Positions 9,537 through 21,006 of a stretch of 64,000 nucleotides of DNA are shown piece after piece (positions within the stretch are counted from its first letter, which is position 1; each line of letters begins with the position of its first letter). The notes beneath the pieces are model-generated. The model saw only the letters and a program-made list of their open reading frames with translations. It did not search any database and was not told the origin of the DNA. Position numbers and translations under genes: made by a program. The stretch is taken from the NCBI GenBank assembly GCA_021817825.1, contig JAKAFS010000004.1, positions 1-64,000 on the forward strand, in the 5' to 3' direction. The DNA is from Deltaproteobacteria bacterium. Its GTDB lineage: Bacteria > Desulfobacterota > Syntrophia > Syntrophales > UBA5619.

Positions 9537-10424
9537 CTATACCAGGGAGCGTTTGAGGATCTCGCCGTAGGCGTCGATCCGGCGGTCGCGGAAGAAGGGC
9601 CAGTTGCGGCGCACATCCTCCAGATGGGCCGTGTCGATCTCGGCCATGAGGATTTCTTCCTTGTCGTGCGAGGCCTTGGCCAGGATCTCCCCCTGGGGGC
9701 CGGCGATAAAGGAGCCGCCCCAGAATTCGAGACCCGCCGTATCCTGCACCGGCTGCTCGAAGCCGACGCGATTGGCGGCGGCGACGTAGATGCCGTTGGC
9801 CACGGCGTGGCCGCGCTGGACCGTTTCCCAGGCGTCATGCTGCCTTTGCCCCTCTTGCGCCTTCTCGCGGGGGTGCCAGCCGATCGCCGTGGGATAGAAG
9901 AGCACCTCGGCCCCGTGCAGCGCCGTGATCCGCGCCCCTTCCGGATACCACTGGTCCCAGCAGATCAGCGTCCCGATCCGGCCGAAGGCGGTGTCGAAGG
10001 CCCGAAATCCCCTGTCGCCGGGGGTGAAATAGAATTTTTCATAGTACGCCGGATCGTCGGGGATGTGCATCTTGCGGTACAGGCCCGCCTCGGCGCCGTC
10101 GGCATCGATGACATAGGCGCTGTTGTGGTAGAGGCCCGCCGTGCGCCGCTCGAAAAAAGGGACAATGACGGCGATTTTCAATTCCCGGGCCAGCTCGCTG
10201 AAGGCCAGGAAGGACGGTCCGTGCAGCGGTTCCGCCAGATCGAAATGGTCGGTGTTTTCGCTTTGGCAAAAATAGAAGGAGCCATAAAGCTCCGGGAGGC
10301 AGACGATGTTCGCTCCCTCCCGGGCCGCCTGGCGGACCCGGTCCCGGCATTTGCCCAGGTTTGCCTCCCGGCTGCCGTCGAGGGCGACCTGGAGCACGGC
10401 GATTCGATATGTCCTTGACGTCAT
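9537..10424 (-). CDS. aguB: N-carbamoylputrescine amidohydrolase (nitrilase family)
   Basis: CLPELYGSFYFCQ, KMHIPDDPAYYEKFYFTPGD, LICWDQWYPEGAR; adjacent to aguA. Confidence 0.9.
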   Translation of the reverse strand: MTSRTYRIAVLQVALDGSREANLGKCRDRVRQAAREGANIVCLPELYGSFYFCQSENTDHFDLAEPLHGPSFLAFSELARELKIAVIVPFFERRTAGLYHNSAYVIDADGAEAGLYRKMHIPDDPAYYEKFYFTPGDRGFRAFDTAFGRIGTLICWDQWYPEGARITALHGAEVLFYPTAIGWHPREKAQEGQRQHDAWETVQRGHAVANGIYVAAANRVGFEQPVQDTAGLEFWGGSFIAGPQGEILAKASHDKEEILMAEIDTAHLEDVRRNWPFFRDRRIDAYGEILKRSLV

Positions 10425-10506
10425 TGCCTTGCGACTCCTTATCATTCTGCCGGAATATATGCGAACCGTCCGTGCCTGTCAACCGTTGGTTCATCCGGGG
10501 CGTGGA

Positions 10507-10989
10507 TCAGGGATTCCTGTAGACCTGAAGGACCTTCTCCACGATATTCGTCGTCGAGACGCCCGGGATCAAAGGGGCGATGACCACCTTTCCTCCCCAG
10601 GACCGGACCGCGTCCCCTCCTACCACGTCTGCCTCGCTCCAGTCGCCACCCTTGACGAGGCGATCGGGGCGCAGAAATTCGATCAGTTTCAGCGGGGTGG
10701 CTTCATCAAAAAAGGTGACGAAATCGACCGATTCCAGGGAAGCCAATACTTCGGCACGCTCCGCCTGGGGGACGAGCGGCCGCTTTTCTCCTTTGATCGC
10801 CCGGACGGAAGCGTCGCTGTTGAGCCCCAGGACGAGAAGGTCTCCGAGCTTTCTGGCCTCGCGCAGATAGCGGACATGTCCGACATGCAGAATGTCGAAG
10901 CAACCGTTGGTGAAAGCGATTATTTTACCTTCCTGCCGCCGCTTTTCCAACTCCGACTTCAATTCTTCCCAGGAGACGATTTTATTCAT
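10507..10989 (-). CDS. rfaE2: D-glycero-beta-D-manno-heptose 1-phosphate adenylyltransferase (stand-alone HldE C-domain)
   Basis: FTNGCFDILHVGHVRYL, LVLGLNSDASVRAIKGEKRP, VSTTNIVEKV. Confidence 0.92.
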   Translation of the reverse strand: MNKIVSWEELKSELEKRRQEGKIIAFTNGCFDILHVGHVRYLREARKLGDLLVLGLNSDASVRAIKGEKRPLVPQAERAEVLASLESVDFVTFFDEATPLKLIEFLRPDRLVKGGDWSEADVVGGDAVRSWGGKVVIAPLIPGVSTTNIVEKVLQVYRNP

Positions 10990-11767
10990 GCCTTTCATCC
11001 TCGCTTGGGGGAGGGGGAACCGTACCCCCTTTGCTCCCGAAATTGTGGACCGCCCTGGCCAGCGTCAGGAGGGTCACCGTTTTTGCCTCGGCGCGCAACA
11101 AAACGGCGGCGCATTCGTTCAGCGTGCTGCCGGTGGTGCAGACATCGTCCACGAGCAGGATTTTCCGGCCCCGGATCCGCTCCGGGCGACGGACGGCGAA
11201 GGCTCCCCGAACGTTGGTCCTGCGGTCCTTTCGTCCCAGACCGACCTGCGGGTCCGTGCCGACCTCCCGCCGGAGACTCGAAAAATCCAGGGGGAGGGCG
11301 AACCGTTTGGCGATTTCCCGTCCCAGGATCACGGCCTGGTTGAATCCCCGGTTCCGGAGCCGTTTTTTGTGGAGCGGCACCGGCAGGATCAGGTCAAAGG
11401 CCTCCGGGGGCCAGGCCGAAGCGGCAAAATCGGCCATCATCCTTCCCAGGACCCGGCCGATCTCTGTTTTCCCCCGGTACTTGAAAAGGTGAATCGCCGC
11501 AAGGAGGGTCTTGTCGTAGACCCCGACGGAGCGCATGACGTCATAAGGCCTTGATGCGACGAGACATTCCCCGCAGAGATGGTCCTCCCCTGCCGTGCTG
11601 GGGAAAGGAATGCCGCAGCGGGGGCAGAGGGGCGAACGGATGAAGACGATCTCGGCCGTGCAGGGTGAACAGAAAGGGCGTGGGCCGTGTTCTTCCAGAA
11701 GCGCGCCGCAGGTGAGGCAGCGGGGCGGAAAGAGCAGATCGACGATCCCGGCCAGGATCTGGTGCAA
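10982..11767 (-). CDS. comF: ComF family phosphoribosyltransferase-like protein
   Basis: N-terminal CxxC clusters and PRPP motif ILLVDDVCTTGSTLNECA. Confidence 0.9.
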   Translation of the reverse strand: MHQILAGIVDLLFPPRCLTCGALLEEHGPRPFCSPCTAEIVFIRSPLCPRCGIPFPSTAGEDHLCGECLVASRPYDVMRSVGVYDKTLLAAIHLFKYRGKTEIGRVLGRMMADFAASAWPPEAFDLILPVPLHKKRLRNRGFNQAVILGREIAKRFALPLDFSSLRREVGTDPQVGLGRKDRRTNVRGAFAVRRPERIRGRKILLVDDVCTTGSTLNECAAVLLRAEAKTVTLLTLARAVHNFGSKGGTVPPPPSEDERHE

Positions 11768-11769
11768 GG

Positions 11770-12168
11770 CTACATTCCTTCGCTCAACGCCTTCAGGGAG
11801 ACGGTCTCGTCGGGAACGGCCATCTGGGGCGCCTCCGACCAGAGCCTTTCGAGGTCATAGAAACCCCGGACGCTTTCCAGGAAGATGTGGATGATCACAT
11901 CGTCATAATCCATCAGGACCCAGCTGCCCGTCGCTTCCCCCTCGACGCCCAGGGGCAGGATCCCTTGGCTTTTCAGATTCTCCTGAATGGCGCCGGCGAC
12001 GGCCCGGACCTGCCGATCCGAGGTCCCGCTACAGATGATGAAATAGTCTGCAAAGGCGGAAATCTCGCTTACCTTGAGGATCTTGAGATCCTTGGCTTTC
12101 TTCTCCAGGGCCGCGTTTATGCACAGAAGCGCCCTTTCCCGTGATTCGTCCTTTTTTCGCTTCGCCAA
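11770..12168 (-). CDS. rsfS: Ribosome silencing factor RsfS; likely TTG start
   Basis: ISAFADYFIICSGTSDRQVRAVAGAIQENL, GSWVLMDYDDVIIHIFLESVRGFYDLERLW. SD-like GGGGGAAGG upstream of TTG at 12168. Confidence 0.9.
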   Translation of the reverse strand: MAKRKKDESRERALLCINAALEKKAKDLKILKVSEISAFADYFIICSGTSDRQVRAVAGAIQENLKSQGILPLGVEGEATGSWVLMDYDDVIIHIFLESVRGFYDLERLWSEAPQMAVPDETVSLKALSEGM

Positions 12169-12479
12169 CCTTCCCCCTTTTCCTCTTCCTCTCGGGAACC
12201 CCAATTTTACCCGACGGATGTTTTTCCGCCCCTTCCTGCAAAGGAATAAGAAAGCGGAATCGCCTTTTTCTTTCAGTAGCATTAGCGGGCGGTCCCTGTC
12301 AATCATATCCTCCCGGGGGTGGCCGGGTCCCTTGGACATGCAGCGGCTCATGCCGTGCGATTTAAAGGTTTTTTGCTTCCGCCGCTCCTTTTTGTAGATC
12401 TTTGGTTGCCCGGACGATTTGCCCGTTGTGAAACCAAAAAGGTTATGGTAAACCGAGCGCAAATGCGAACTTAGGTGAG

Positions 12480-13283
12480 ATGCCCATGGGAGAAATACTC
12501 GAAAAAGTGCAGGTTCACGTTCCCTACGCTCTCCTGCGGGAGAAGGTCCTGCCCATGGTGATCCGGGAAGGGATCAACCCGGAGATCGGCATCAGCCATC
12601 TCGATCTCGACCGTTTTTCGCAGGCCGATTTCCGGGAGACGGCGGAACGACTGCACGGGCACGGACTGTCCGTCACCTTTCATGCCCCCTTCCTGGACCT
12701 CCGTCCCGGGGCGATCGATCCCCAGATCCGGCAGGTGACCCTCGATCGGTTTCTCCGCGTCTTCGCGCTGATTCCCTGGTTTTCTCCCCGTTCCGTGGTC
12801 TGCCACCCCTCCTTCGACGAGCGGTACTATGTCTCCACCGGGGAAGCGCAGTGGCTGGAAAACAGCATCGAGACCTGGCGGCGCTTGCTCGCCGAGATCG
12901 GGGGAACGGAGACGATCATCGTCCTGGAAAACGTCTATGAACGTTCGCCCCGGCCCCTCCGGCAGCTCCTGTCGGCGCTCGCCTCGCCCCAGGCGCGGTT
13001 CTGCTTCGACACGGGGCACGCCAATGCCTTCGGGAATACGCCGGTTGCGGAATGGATCGAAAGTCTCGGGGAGTATCTGGGGGAGGTCCATCTCCACGAC
13101 AACCATGGAGCGACCGACGAACACCTGCCGGTGGGCGAGGGGACCTTTCCCTTCCGGGAACTGATGACGCTCCTTCACCAAGGCCGGCGGACCCCCATCC
13201 TGACCCTCGAATCCCATTCGGACGAGAGTCTGAGGCGGATGCTGGAAAACCTCCGGACGATGAAGCTGCTGGAGAATTGGTGA
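12480..13283 (+). CDS. Sugar phosphate isomerase/epimerase family TIM-barrel protein
   Basis: LSVTFHAPF, IIVLENVYE, ARFCFDTGHANAFG, EVHLHDNHGATDEHLPVGEG. Confidence 0.85.
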   Translation: MPMGEILEKVQVHVPYALLREKVLPMVIREGINPEIGISHLDLDRFSQADFRETAERLHGHGLSVTFHAPFLDLRPGAIDPQIRQVTLDRFLRVFALIPWFSPRSVVCHPSFDERYYVSTGEAQWLENSIETWRRLLAEIGGTETIIVLENVYERSPRPLRQLLSALASPQARFCFDTGHANAFGNTPVAEWIESLGEYLGEVHLHDNHGATDEHLPVGEGTFPFRELMTLLHQGRRTPILTLESHSDESLRRMLENLRTMKLLENW

Positions 13284-13356
13284 GCCCTGGGCCTGCTCCG
13301 GCGGAAGACCGCCGCCGCTCACCTCCCTTCGGGAAAGAAAGACGGCGTCGGGGGGA

Positions 13357-14688
13357 CTATTGGGGCGATTCGCCGGTGTCGGGTTTGGCGATCCGGGTGA
13401 TCTTCACCTTCAGGATGGCTGTTTTGGTGACCTCTTCGAAGCTGAGGAGGAAGTCCTGCCATTCCATCTGCTCCCCCTTTTCGGGGAAACGTCCCAACCG
13501 GTCGAGGATCAGGCCGGCCAGCGTATAATAGGGGAGAAAGTCCCCCAAATCCACCCCCAGCAGCTCTTCGAGATCGTTGACGGGAATGAGCGCGTCCACC
13601 AGCAGGCTGCCGTCGGGAAGTTTCTGCACCCTCCGGGTGTCGCCCACGTCATGTTCGTCCTCGATCTCTCCGACCAGTTCCTCCAGCAGATCTTCCGTCG
13701 TGGCCAGACCGCTCAGGATGCCGTATTCATCGACGACGAGCGCCAGCTGGATCCTTTTGCGCTGCATCTCCTTGAGGAGACTGTTGATCTTCTTCCCTTC
13801 CGGGACGAAGAGCGGGTTGCGGACGATGCCGGCCAGGTCGAATTCCCCTTCCGTAAAGATCCGTCCCAGGAGGATGTCTTTGGTATGGACGAAACCGATG
13901 ACATGGTCCAGATCGCCCCGGTAGACGGGATAACGGGTATAGAGATTTTCCCGAACCGTCCGGAGGATCTCGTCGCGGGGAAGTTCCAGGTTCAGGGCGA
14001 CGATCCGGGTCCGGGGGACCATCACCTCCCGGACGCTGGTGTGGGTGAACTCGAAGATATTTTCGATGTAGCGGTGCTCGGTTTCGGTCAGGGCGCCGTT
14101 TTCGCTCCCCTCCGAGAGGACCTGCTGCACCTCCTCGCGGGTGACGAAGGCATGCTCGTCCGCAGGCTTGATCCCGAAAAGGGAAAGGACGGCCCGGTTG
14201 GAGAAGGTGAGAAACCGGACGGCGACGACGGCGATGACGGACAGCAGATGGATCGGCCGCGCGACGACCAGGGCGATGCGGTCGGCGTACTGCAAGCCGA
14301 TGGTCTTCGGGGCCAGTTCGCCGAGGACCAGGAAAAGATAGGAAATTCCGGCCACGACGATGCCGATGGAGAGCGGTTCGGCGAAACGCTGGACGAGGGA
14401 CAGGGGAATCGCCTGCAGCAACGGCGTGAGGTACTGGATAGCGGCGGCCCCGCCCACGGCCGAGGCCAGCGATCCGACGACGGTCACCCCGATCTGGACG
14501 GTGGCCAAAAAGCGGTGGGGATCCTTCTGGATCTTTTCCAGGAGCCTGGCCTGAGCATTGCCGGCGGTGGCCAGGCTGGAGATATGGCTCTTGCGGGCGG
14601 AAATGACGGCCAGTTCCGCTCCGGCAAAAAAGCCGTTGACCAGAATCAGGACCAGAACGATGAAAAATTCACGAAAAATCACTTCCAC
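13357..14688 (-). CDS. CNNM/CBS-domain HlyC/CorC family transporter-like protein
   Basis: [67 protein letters not shown]. Confidence 0.92.
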   Translation of the reverse strand: MEVIFREFFIVLVLILVNGFFAGAELAVISARKSHISSLATAGNAQARLLEKIQKDPHRFLATVQIGVTVVGSLASAVGGAAAIQYLTPLLQAIPLSLVQRFAEPLSIGIVVAGISYLFLVLGELAPKTIGLQYADRIALVVARPIHLLSVIAVVAVRFLTFSNRAVLSLFGIKPADEHAFVTREEVQQVLSEGSENGALTETEHRYIENIFEFTHTSVREVMVPRTRIVALNLELPRDEILRTVRENLYTRYPVYRGDLDHVIGFVHTKDILLGRIFTEGEFDLAGIVRNPLFVPEGKKINSLLKEMQRKRIQLALVVDEYGILSGLATTEDLLEELVGEIEDEHDVGDTRRVQKLPDGSLLVDALIPVNDLEELLGVDLGDFLPYYTLAGLILDRLGRFPEKGEQMEWQDFLLSFEEVTKTAILKVKITRIAKPDTGESPQ

Positions 14689-14873
14689 GACTGTCTACCT
14701 CCTTGGGGCACTGACGCCGGAGGGGTTTCCCTTCGGACTTTTTTGTTGAACGATTAATAGCTGAACCTCTTCGGATGGCTGCCGGCGTCGCGGGCCGCTG
14801 ATCGCTGCCGGGCGGTCTGCCTCGCAGGGTCAGGGGGCAAAGCGGTTACGGTCGCCGCAGCAGATCCGGAAAA

Positions 14874-15557
14874 TCACTCCCGTTTATGGTGGTGATGTCT
14901 TTTCACCAGCGCAAAAAGTTCGTCGTGGTAATAATAGGCCAGAAGTACGATCAGGGCGCTGCTCACCAGGATGGCCGTCATGGCGATCGGCTGGTTGTTC
15001 CGAGCGCAATGGCCGCTGATGGAGAGCATGAAGGTGCCCAAAAGACGCCCGGCCGTACAGATGGCCATAAAGGTCGTTACCTTCATATGGCTCAGCCCCA
15101 CGATGTAGGAAAGGGCATCCTTGGGAAAGCCGGGAATGAGAAAGAGGATGAAGGTGATGAGCTTCCCGCGGTGTTCCATGAAACAATCGTATTTCTGGAT
15201 GACCTGGGGGCTGAGCACCTTTTCCACAAAGGGCAGGCCGAGCCAACGGGCCAGGACAAAGGCGAGCCAGGAACCGATGGTCAGTCCGATGGTGGAATAG
15301 AGCGTGCCCAGGAAGGGGCCGTAGAGATATCCGCCGATGAAGCCGTTGACTTCCCCGGGAATCGGTGCCAGGATGACCTGCACGATCTGTAGGCCGATGA
15401 AGATCACCACCGAAAGGGGACCGAAAGAGTTGATGAAAGGGACGATTTTCCGGCGGCTGACGAAAAAGGCATAAAGATCGTATTGAAAAAAAAGAATCAC
15501 GCCCGCCAGAAGGAGCAGGACCAGAAGCGTAATTTTGAGGACGGCCTTTCGGTTCAT
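14874..15557 (-). CDS. TVP38/TMEM64 (DedA-like) family membrane protein
   Basis: MNRKAVLKITLLVLLLLAG..., APIPGEVNGFIGGYLYG, LIPGFPKDALSYIVGLS. Only the last 228 residues of the 1136-aa track ORF are credible. Confidence 0.88.
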   Translation of the reverse strand: MNRKAVLKITLLVLLLLAGVILFFQYDLYAFFVSRRKIVPFINSFGPLSVVIFIGLQIVQVILAPIPGEVNGFIGGYLYGPFLGTLYSTIGLTIGSWLAFVLARWLGLPFVEKVLSPQVIQKYDCFMEHRGKLITFILFLIPGFPKDALSYIVGLSHMKVTTFMAICTAGRLLGTFMLSISGHCARNNQPIAMTAILVSSALIVLLAYYYHDELFALVKRHHHHKRE

Positions 15558-15707
15558 CGATCGGTGCTGGCATTTTTCTTTTTCCGGGTCACATGTCTTT
15601 GCCCCCGGCCCTTTTCGACACCTGTCTGGAAAGTGTGAAGCCCAAGGTAACAAAAGGGCGGGAGATTGTAAAGAAGGATATTCCAATGGTTGGAAACGGG
15701 GGGTGAG

Positions 15708-16490
15708 ATGGCGGGGCTGCTGGTCGGTTTGATTGCCGGTGCTTTCGGCGGACTTTTGGGGGTGGGCGGCGGGGTGGTCATGGTCCCCCTGATGACGGAG
15801 TTGCTGAAATTCCGGCAGCAGGAGGCGCACGGGACGAGTCTGGTCGCCGTCGTTTTTACCGGGATCGTCGGGACGATCGTCTACCGGCTGCACGGTTCGG
15901 TGGACATGGCGACCGCGGCGGTCCTGATCGGTCTGGCGCTCCTGACGGTCCGCTGGGGCGCCAGGTACAGCTGCTGGCTTCCCGAATGGAAACTGAAGCG
16001 GTGGTTCGGCATTCTTCTGCTTTTCGTGACCGCCCTTCTGCTCCTGAAGCCCTTCCTGCCCCAAGGGGCGGAGGGACCGTTGCCCCTCGGGATTCACTGG
16101 GCCATCCTGGCCCTCTTGGGGGCGATCACCGGTTTCATTTCCGGGATGATGGGGGTGGGCGGCGGGATCTTCCTGGTGCCGATGCTGGTCCTTTGCGCCG
16201 GGATCGATCAGTATACCGCCCAGGGCACCTCCCTGCTGGTGATGATCCCGGGCTCGCTGGTCGGGGCCTGGACCTATTGGAAAGGGGGACAGATCCGGCC
16301 GGGCCGCCTGCCGGGGCTGTTGGTGGGGGTCGTCGCGGGGGTGTACGGCGGCGGAAGCGTGGCCCACCTTTTGCCGGCCAGGGAATTGCGCCTCGCCTTT
16401 GCGTTGCTCCTTGTCGTCACCGCCCTGCGTTACCTGAATGCAAAACCCGACCCGGCGGCGGCCTGTGCGCCGCCGAAAGGATCGGCTTGA
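15708..16490 (+). CDS. Sulfite exporter TauE/SafE family protein
   Basis: GAFGGLLGVGGGVVMVPLM repeated as GFISGMMGVGGGIFLVPML; multi-TM. Confidence 0.9.
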   Translation: MAGLLVGLIAGAFGGLLGVGGGVVMVPLMTELLKFRQQEAHGTSLVAVVFTGIVGTIVYRLHGSVDMATAAVLIGLALLTVRWGARYSCWLPEWKLKRWFGILLLFVTALLLLKPFLPQGAEGPLPLGIHWAILALLGAITGFISGMMGVGGGIFLVPMLVLCAGIDQYTAQGTSLLVMIPGSLVGAWTYWKGGQIRPGRLPGLLVGVVAGVYGGGSVAHLLPARELRLAFALLLVVTALRYLNAKPDPAAACAPPKGSA

Positions 16491-16577
16491 CGCCTCCCTG
16501 CCGGCAAAAGGGGTCTTGAAATATCGCCCGAACAGGTATAGGACAAGCCGACTGCTAACTTCATGGGAGGATCTGCT

Positions 16578-18359
16578 ATGAATGTCCAACATAAAAAACT
16601 GAATGAATGGGTCGGGGAAGTGACGGCCATGTGTCGGCCCCAGTCCGTCTACTGGTGCGACGGCAGTAACGAGGAGTATGACCGGTTGATGCAGCAGATG
16701 GTGGCAGGCGGCATGGCCATCCCGCTTTTGAAACGGCCCAACAGTTTTCTCTTCCGGTCGCAGCCCAGCGATGTCGCCCGGGTCGAGGCGCGCACCTATG
16801 TCAGCACCGAGAAACAGGAAGACGCCGGTCCGACCAACAACTGGGTCGCCCCTGGCGAACTCAAGGCCACCATGAAGGGGCTTTACGCAGGCTGCATGCA
16901 GGGTCGCACCCTCTATGTGATCCCCTTCTCGATGGGACCCATCGACTCCCCGATCGCCAAGATCGGCGTCGAGATCACGGACAGCCCTTACGTGGTCTGC
17001 AACATGCACATCATGACCCGCGTGGGCACGAAAGTCATCGAAAAACTGGGCGCCGACGGCGAATTCGTCCCCTGTCTGCATTCCATCGGCGTGCCGCTCG
17101 CCCCGGGCGAAAAAGACAGTTCCTGGCCCTGCGCCCCCATGGAGAAGAAGTACATCAGCCATTTCCCCGAGGAGAACCTGATCTGGTCCTACGGCAGCGG
17201 CTACGGCGGCAACGCCCTGTTGGGAAAGAAATGCCTGGCCCTGCGGATCGCCTCGGCCATGGCGAAGCGCGAAGGCTGGATGGCCGAGCACATGCTGATC
17301 CTCCGACTGACGAATCCCGCCGGAAAGCAATACCATATCGCGGCCGCCTTTCCCTCGGCCTGCGGCAAGACCAACCTGGCGATGCTCACCCCGACGATCC
17401 CCGGCTGGAAGTGCGAGACCATCGGCGACGACATCGCCTGGATCAAGATCGGTCCCGACGGCCGGCCCTACGCCATCAATCCCGAAAGCGGCTTCTTCGG
17501 GGTGGCGCCGGGGACCTCCTACGAATCGAATCGGGCCGCCATGGAAACGGTCAAGAAAAATACCATCTTCACCAATACCGCCCTGACCGACGACGGGGAC
17601 ATCTGGTGGGAAGGGATGGACGGCGCCCCGCCGGCCCATGCCGTCGACTGGCAGGGCAAGGACTGGACGCCGGCGAGCCAGGAACCGGCGGCCCACGCCA
17701 ACTCCCGGTTCACCGCCCCGGCCAGCCAGTGCCCGGTCATCTGTCCGGACTGGGAGAAACCGGAAGGGGTTCCCATCGACATCTTCATCTTCGGCGGCCG
17801 CCGCACCCGGGTCATGCCGCTCGTCCACGAGGCCACCAGCTGGGATCACGGCGTCTTCATGGGGGCGACCGCCTCTTCGGAAACGACGGCGGCCAACATC
17901 GGCGCCGTGGGGAATCTCCGGCGCGATCCCTTCGCCATGACCCCCTTCTGCGGCTACAATATGGCCGATTACTTCCAGCACTGGCTGGATATGGGCGACC
18001 GGCTGGGCAAGAACGCCCCGCGGATCTTCTACGTGAACTGGTTTAGGAAGAGCCCGGAAGGAAAATGGCTCTGGCCCGGTTTCGGCGACAACAGCCGCGT
18101 GCTCAAGTGGATGTGCGACCGGATCGAGGGCAAGGTCGGGGCCGTCGAGACCCCGATCGGCCTCATGCCCAAGGCGGGCGACATCGATCTTGCCGGCCTG
18201 CCCCTTCCTGCCGCCGACCTGGAGGAGCTGCTCCGCGTCGACAAGGAAGCCTGGAAGGCGGAGCTTACGGACATCGAAAATCATTTCAACAAATTCGGCG
18301 CCCGGCTTCCCGACCGGCTCCGCAAGCAGTTGGAGGCCCTCCGGAAACGGATGGGCTGA
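16578..18359 (+). CDS. pckG: Phosphoenolpyruvate carboxykinase (GTP)
   Basis: [53 protein letters not shown] at 16566-16570. Confidence 0.95.
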   Translation: MNVQHKKLNEWVGEVTAMCRPQSVYWCDGSNEEYDRLMQQMVAGGMAIPLLKRPNSFLFRSQPSDVARVEARTYVSTEKQEDAGPTNNWVAPGELKATMKGLYAGCMQGRTLYVIPFSMGPIDSPIAKIGVEITDSPYVVCNMHIMTRVGTKVIEKLGADGEFVPCLHSIGVPLAPGEKDSSWPCAPMEKKYISHFPEENLIWSYGSGYGGNALLGKKCLALRIASAMAKREGWMAEHMLILRLTNPAGKQYHIAAAFPSACGKTNLAMLTPTIPGWKCETIGDDIAWIKIGPDGRPYAINPESGFFGVAPGTSYESNRAAMETVKKNTIFTNTALTDDGDIWWEGMDGAPPAHAVDWQGKDWTPASQEPAAHANSRFTAPASQCPVICPDWEKPEGVPIDIFIFGGRRTRVMPLVHEATSWDHGVFMGATASSETTAANIGAVGNLRRDPFAMTPFCGYNMADYFQHWLDMGDRLGKNAPRIFYVNWFRKSPEGKWLWPGFGDNSRVLKWMCDRIEGKVGAVETPIGLMPKAGDIDLAGLPLPAADLEELLRVDKEAWKAELTDIENHFNKFGARLPDRLRKQLEALRKRMG

Positions 18360-18380
18360 TTTCTCCCGCTTCCCTTACGT

Positions 18381-18415
18381 AAGAAGCCCCCGTCCGGGTC
18401 GGACGGGGGCTTCTT
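18381..18415 (+). terminator. Strong terminator hairpin after PEPCK, probably bidirectional
   Basis: AAGAAGCCCCCGTCC-gggtc-GGACGGGGGCTTCTT. Confidence 0.8.
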
Positions 18416-18485
18416 GGCTTTGCGGAATCTTGCGGGGCCGGAAGCCCTCTCGGAGACGGCCTGTCCGAAGAATCTTTATTTCATT

Positions 18486-20834
18486 TCACCGGGCGTAATA
18501 GTTGATCAGGCAGCCGGCCAGGAGGATCTCCCGGTCGTCGGGGCTGAGTCCTTCCAGTTTCAATTCCAGCGGCGTCCGTTCGCCCCTGCGGATCAGGAAG
18601 GCGGAAATGGTTTCGACCCCTCCGCTCACGGCCCGGCGGATCCCCGGGACGTAGAGCAGGTCGTCCAGGCGCAGCCGCTCCGCATCCTCCTTGCCGACGA
18701 TGAAGGGCAGCATCCCCCAGTTGATCAGGTTGCTCCGGTAGCGCTTCGTGGCGTATTCGACGGCGATGTTGGCCTGGCCGCCGAGGACCTTCTGGCACGA
18801 GGCCGCCTGTTCCCGGGCGGAACCGTCGCCGGGCTTGACGGCGAAGATGACGCTCCCCAGGCCGGTTTCCCTGATGAATCGGGCAAGTTCCTCCGGGGTC
18901 GGTTTCCCTCCCGGCCAGAAGTCGGCGAGGGCCGCCTCAAGATCTTCCGTGGGGCCCCCTTGGGCCAAAATCGCCAGACGGCGATTCTCCAACGCCTGGA
19001 AGGCCTTGGCGCGGCCCACATAGGCCGGGTCCTTGCGCGACAGGGTGAATTCGGCCATCTTCAGGGGGTTGGACCGGTAGGAGGAGGTTTCGCCCGAAGG
19101 GATCAGTTCGTCCGTGGTCGTGACCGGGTCGCGGATCAGCGCCGTCACCTTGAGGAGCAGGTTCTCGGGCAGGGGTTGCATCCGCGGCCAGTCGGCGATA
19201 TTGGGACCGAAGCACAATCCCTCTTCGGGATGGGCCTGGCCGAAGCCCTGATAGACGCGGCGGGCGTAAACCTGGGGGTCGAAGCGGTAGGGCGCCGTGG
19301 CTTCCTCCGTAAGGCCCAGTTCCGTGGCCGGGGTCAGCAGGCCGCCGTTGAGGGCCGTCGCGGCGATCGAGCGGGCATCCATCAGGCCGACGGAGGCCAA
19401 CTGGTCGTTGGCCGGTTTCGACCCTTCCCGGTTGGGGAAGTTCCGGGTCGCATGGCGGATGGAAAAACCGTTGTTGATCGGTGTTTCCGTGGCCCCGAAG
19501 CAGGGGCCGCAGAAGGCGGTGCGGATGACGGTTCCCGCATCCACGAGTTTGGCGATCGACCCGTTGCGGATGAGCTCCAGATAGACCGGCTGACTCGCCG
19601 GAAAGACGGTCAGGGCAAAGGCGCCGTCACCGATGGATTTGCCGTCCATCATCCCGGCCATGGCGACGATGTTGGCAAAGGTGCCGCCGGCGCAGCCCGA
19701 GACGGACCCCTGGTCGGCCTTGAGACGGCCATTGACGAGTTTGTCGGTGAGGTGCAGCGCCAGGTTGGGGTTTTCGATCTGTTTTTTGGTTTCGACCTCC
19801 ACTTGATGGAGGATATCGCGGCCGTTCCGGTTCAGTTCCGCGATGGGCCAGACGTTGCTGGGGTGGAAGGGCAGGGCGATCATCGGCTCCACCCGGTCCA
19901 GATCCACGGTGACGACGCCATCGTACCAGGCGACCTCTGCGGGCGCGAGGCGCCGATAGTCCTCCGGGCGTCCGTGGGTCTTGTACCAGCCCTCCACCTG
20001 TTCATCGGTTTCCCAGATCGACGAGAGGCAGGCGGACTCGGTGGTCATCGTGTCGATCCCGTTGCGATAATCGATGGGCAGGCAGGCAATGCCGGGACCG
20101 ATGAATTCGAGGACCTTGTTTTTCACATAGCCGTTCGGAAAGACGGCTCCGATGAGGGCCAGCGCGACGTCCTGGGGCCCCACGCCCGGGGCCGGCCGTC
20201 CCTTCAGGTAAACGGCGATCACCTCCGGACTGGTCAACTCATAGGGCTTCTTCAGAAGCTGCTTGGCGATTTCCGGGCCTCCCTCGCCGATCCCCATCGT
20301 TCCCAGGGCGCCGTAGCGGGTGTGGCTGTCGGAAGCCAGGATCATCCTGCCGCCGCCGGCCATCATCTCCCGCAGATACTGGTGGATGACCGCCTGGTGG
20401 GCGGGAACGAAGATGCCGCCGTACTTGCGCGCCGCCGAAAGGCCGAAGAGATGGTCGTCGGCGTTGATGGTGCCGCCCACGGCGCAGAGGCTGTTGTGGC
20501 AGTTGGTCAGGACGTAGGGGACGGGAAATTCGGTTAGACCGCCGCCGGCCCGGGCCGTCTGGATGATTCCCACGTAGGTGATGTCGTGGGAGGCCAGCGA
20601 GTCGAAGCGGATCTTCAACTGGCGCTCGTCCTGCGATTCGTTATGGCCGGCGAGAATTCGGTAGGCCATGGTCCCGGTCCGGGCCTGCTTGCTGTCCGGC
20701 GCCGGTCCCGCCAGCGGCGCCAGGCCGGCTTTTGCCAGCCGTTGATTGATCTGATCCGGGCTCAGCCGGTCTGCTTCCTCGATGACCAGGCGGCCCTGCA
20801 ATACGAACGCCCCTCGATCCGATAATGTGACCAT
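18486..20834 (-). CDS. Aconitase-family hydratase (YbhJ-like)
   Basis: NCHNSLCAVGGT, ASDSHTRYGALGTMGIGEGGPE, TAFCGPCFGATETPINNGFSIRHATRNFPNREGSKP, C-terminal ILLAGCLINYYA. Confidence 0.85.
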   Translation of the reverse strand: MVTLSDRGAFVLQGRLVIEEADRLSPDQINQRLAKAGLAPLAGPAPDSKQARTGTMAYRILAGHNESQDERQLKIRFDSLASHDITYVGIIQTARAGGGLTEFPVPYVLTNCHNSLCAVGGTINADDHLFGLSAARKYGGIFVPAHQAVIHQYLREMMAGGGRMILASDSHTRYGALGTMGIGEGGPEIAKQLLKKPYELTSPEVIAVYLKGRPAPGVGPQDVALALIGAVFPNGYVKNKVLEFIGPGIACLPIDYRNGIDTMTTESACLSSIWETDEQVEGWYKTHGRPEDYRRLAPAEVAWYDGVVTVDLDRVEPMIALPFHPSNVWPIAELNRNGRDILHQVEVETKKQIENPNLALHLTDKLVNGRLKADQGSVSGCAGGTFANIVAMAGMMDGKSIGDGAFALTVFPASQPVYLELIRNGSIAKLVDAGTVIRTAFCGPCFGATETPINNGFSIRHATRNFPNREGSKPANDQLASVGLMDARSIAATALNGGLLTPATELGLTEEATAPYRFDPQVYARRVYQGFGQAHPEEGLCFGPNIADWPRMQPLPENLLLKVTALIRDPVTTTDELIPSGETSSYRSNPLKMAEFTLSRKDPAYVGRAKAFQALENRRLAILAQGGPTEDLEAALADFWPGGKPTPEELARFIRETGLGSVIFAVKPGDGSAREQAASCQKVLGGQANIAVEYATKRYRSNLINWGMLPFIVGKEDAERLRLDDLLYVPGIRRAVSGGVETISAFLIRRGERTPLELKLEGLSPDDREILLAGCLINYYAR

Positions 20835-21006
20835 GGAAATCCTCCCTCGGTTGATTGAAATGGTTCTTTTCCCTTATCCGATTCCGGGCGGAGATTCAAG
20901 TCCGTTCAGAAATCGGTACTGGATGAGGTGTCGATGGGATGGCAAGCCAGAAGCGGAGCGTCGGTGGTGAAAAGAGGGGACCGGCGGTCCGGTCCCCTCG
21001 GGTAAG

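Noticed and set aside
14874-18284. 1136-aa minus-strand ORF
   Set aside because: Only the C-terminal 228 residues are a recognisable TVP38-like protein. The rest is antisense to PEPCK and the TauE gene with low-complexity high-GC translation.
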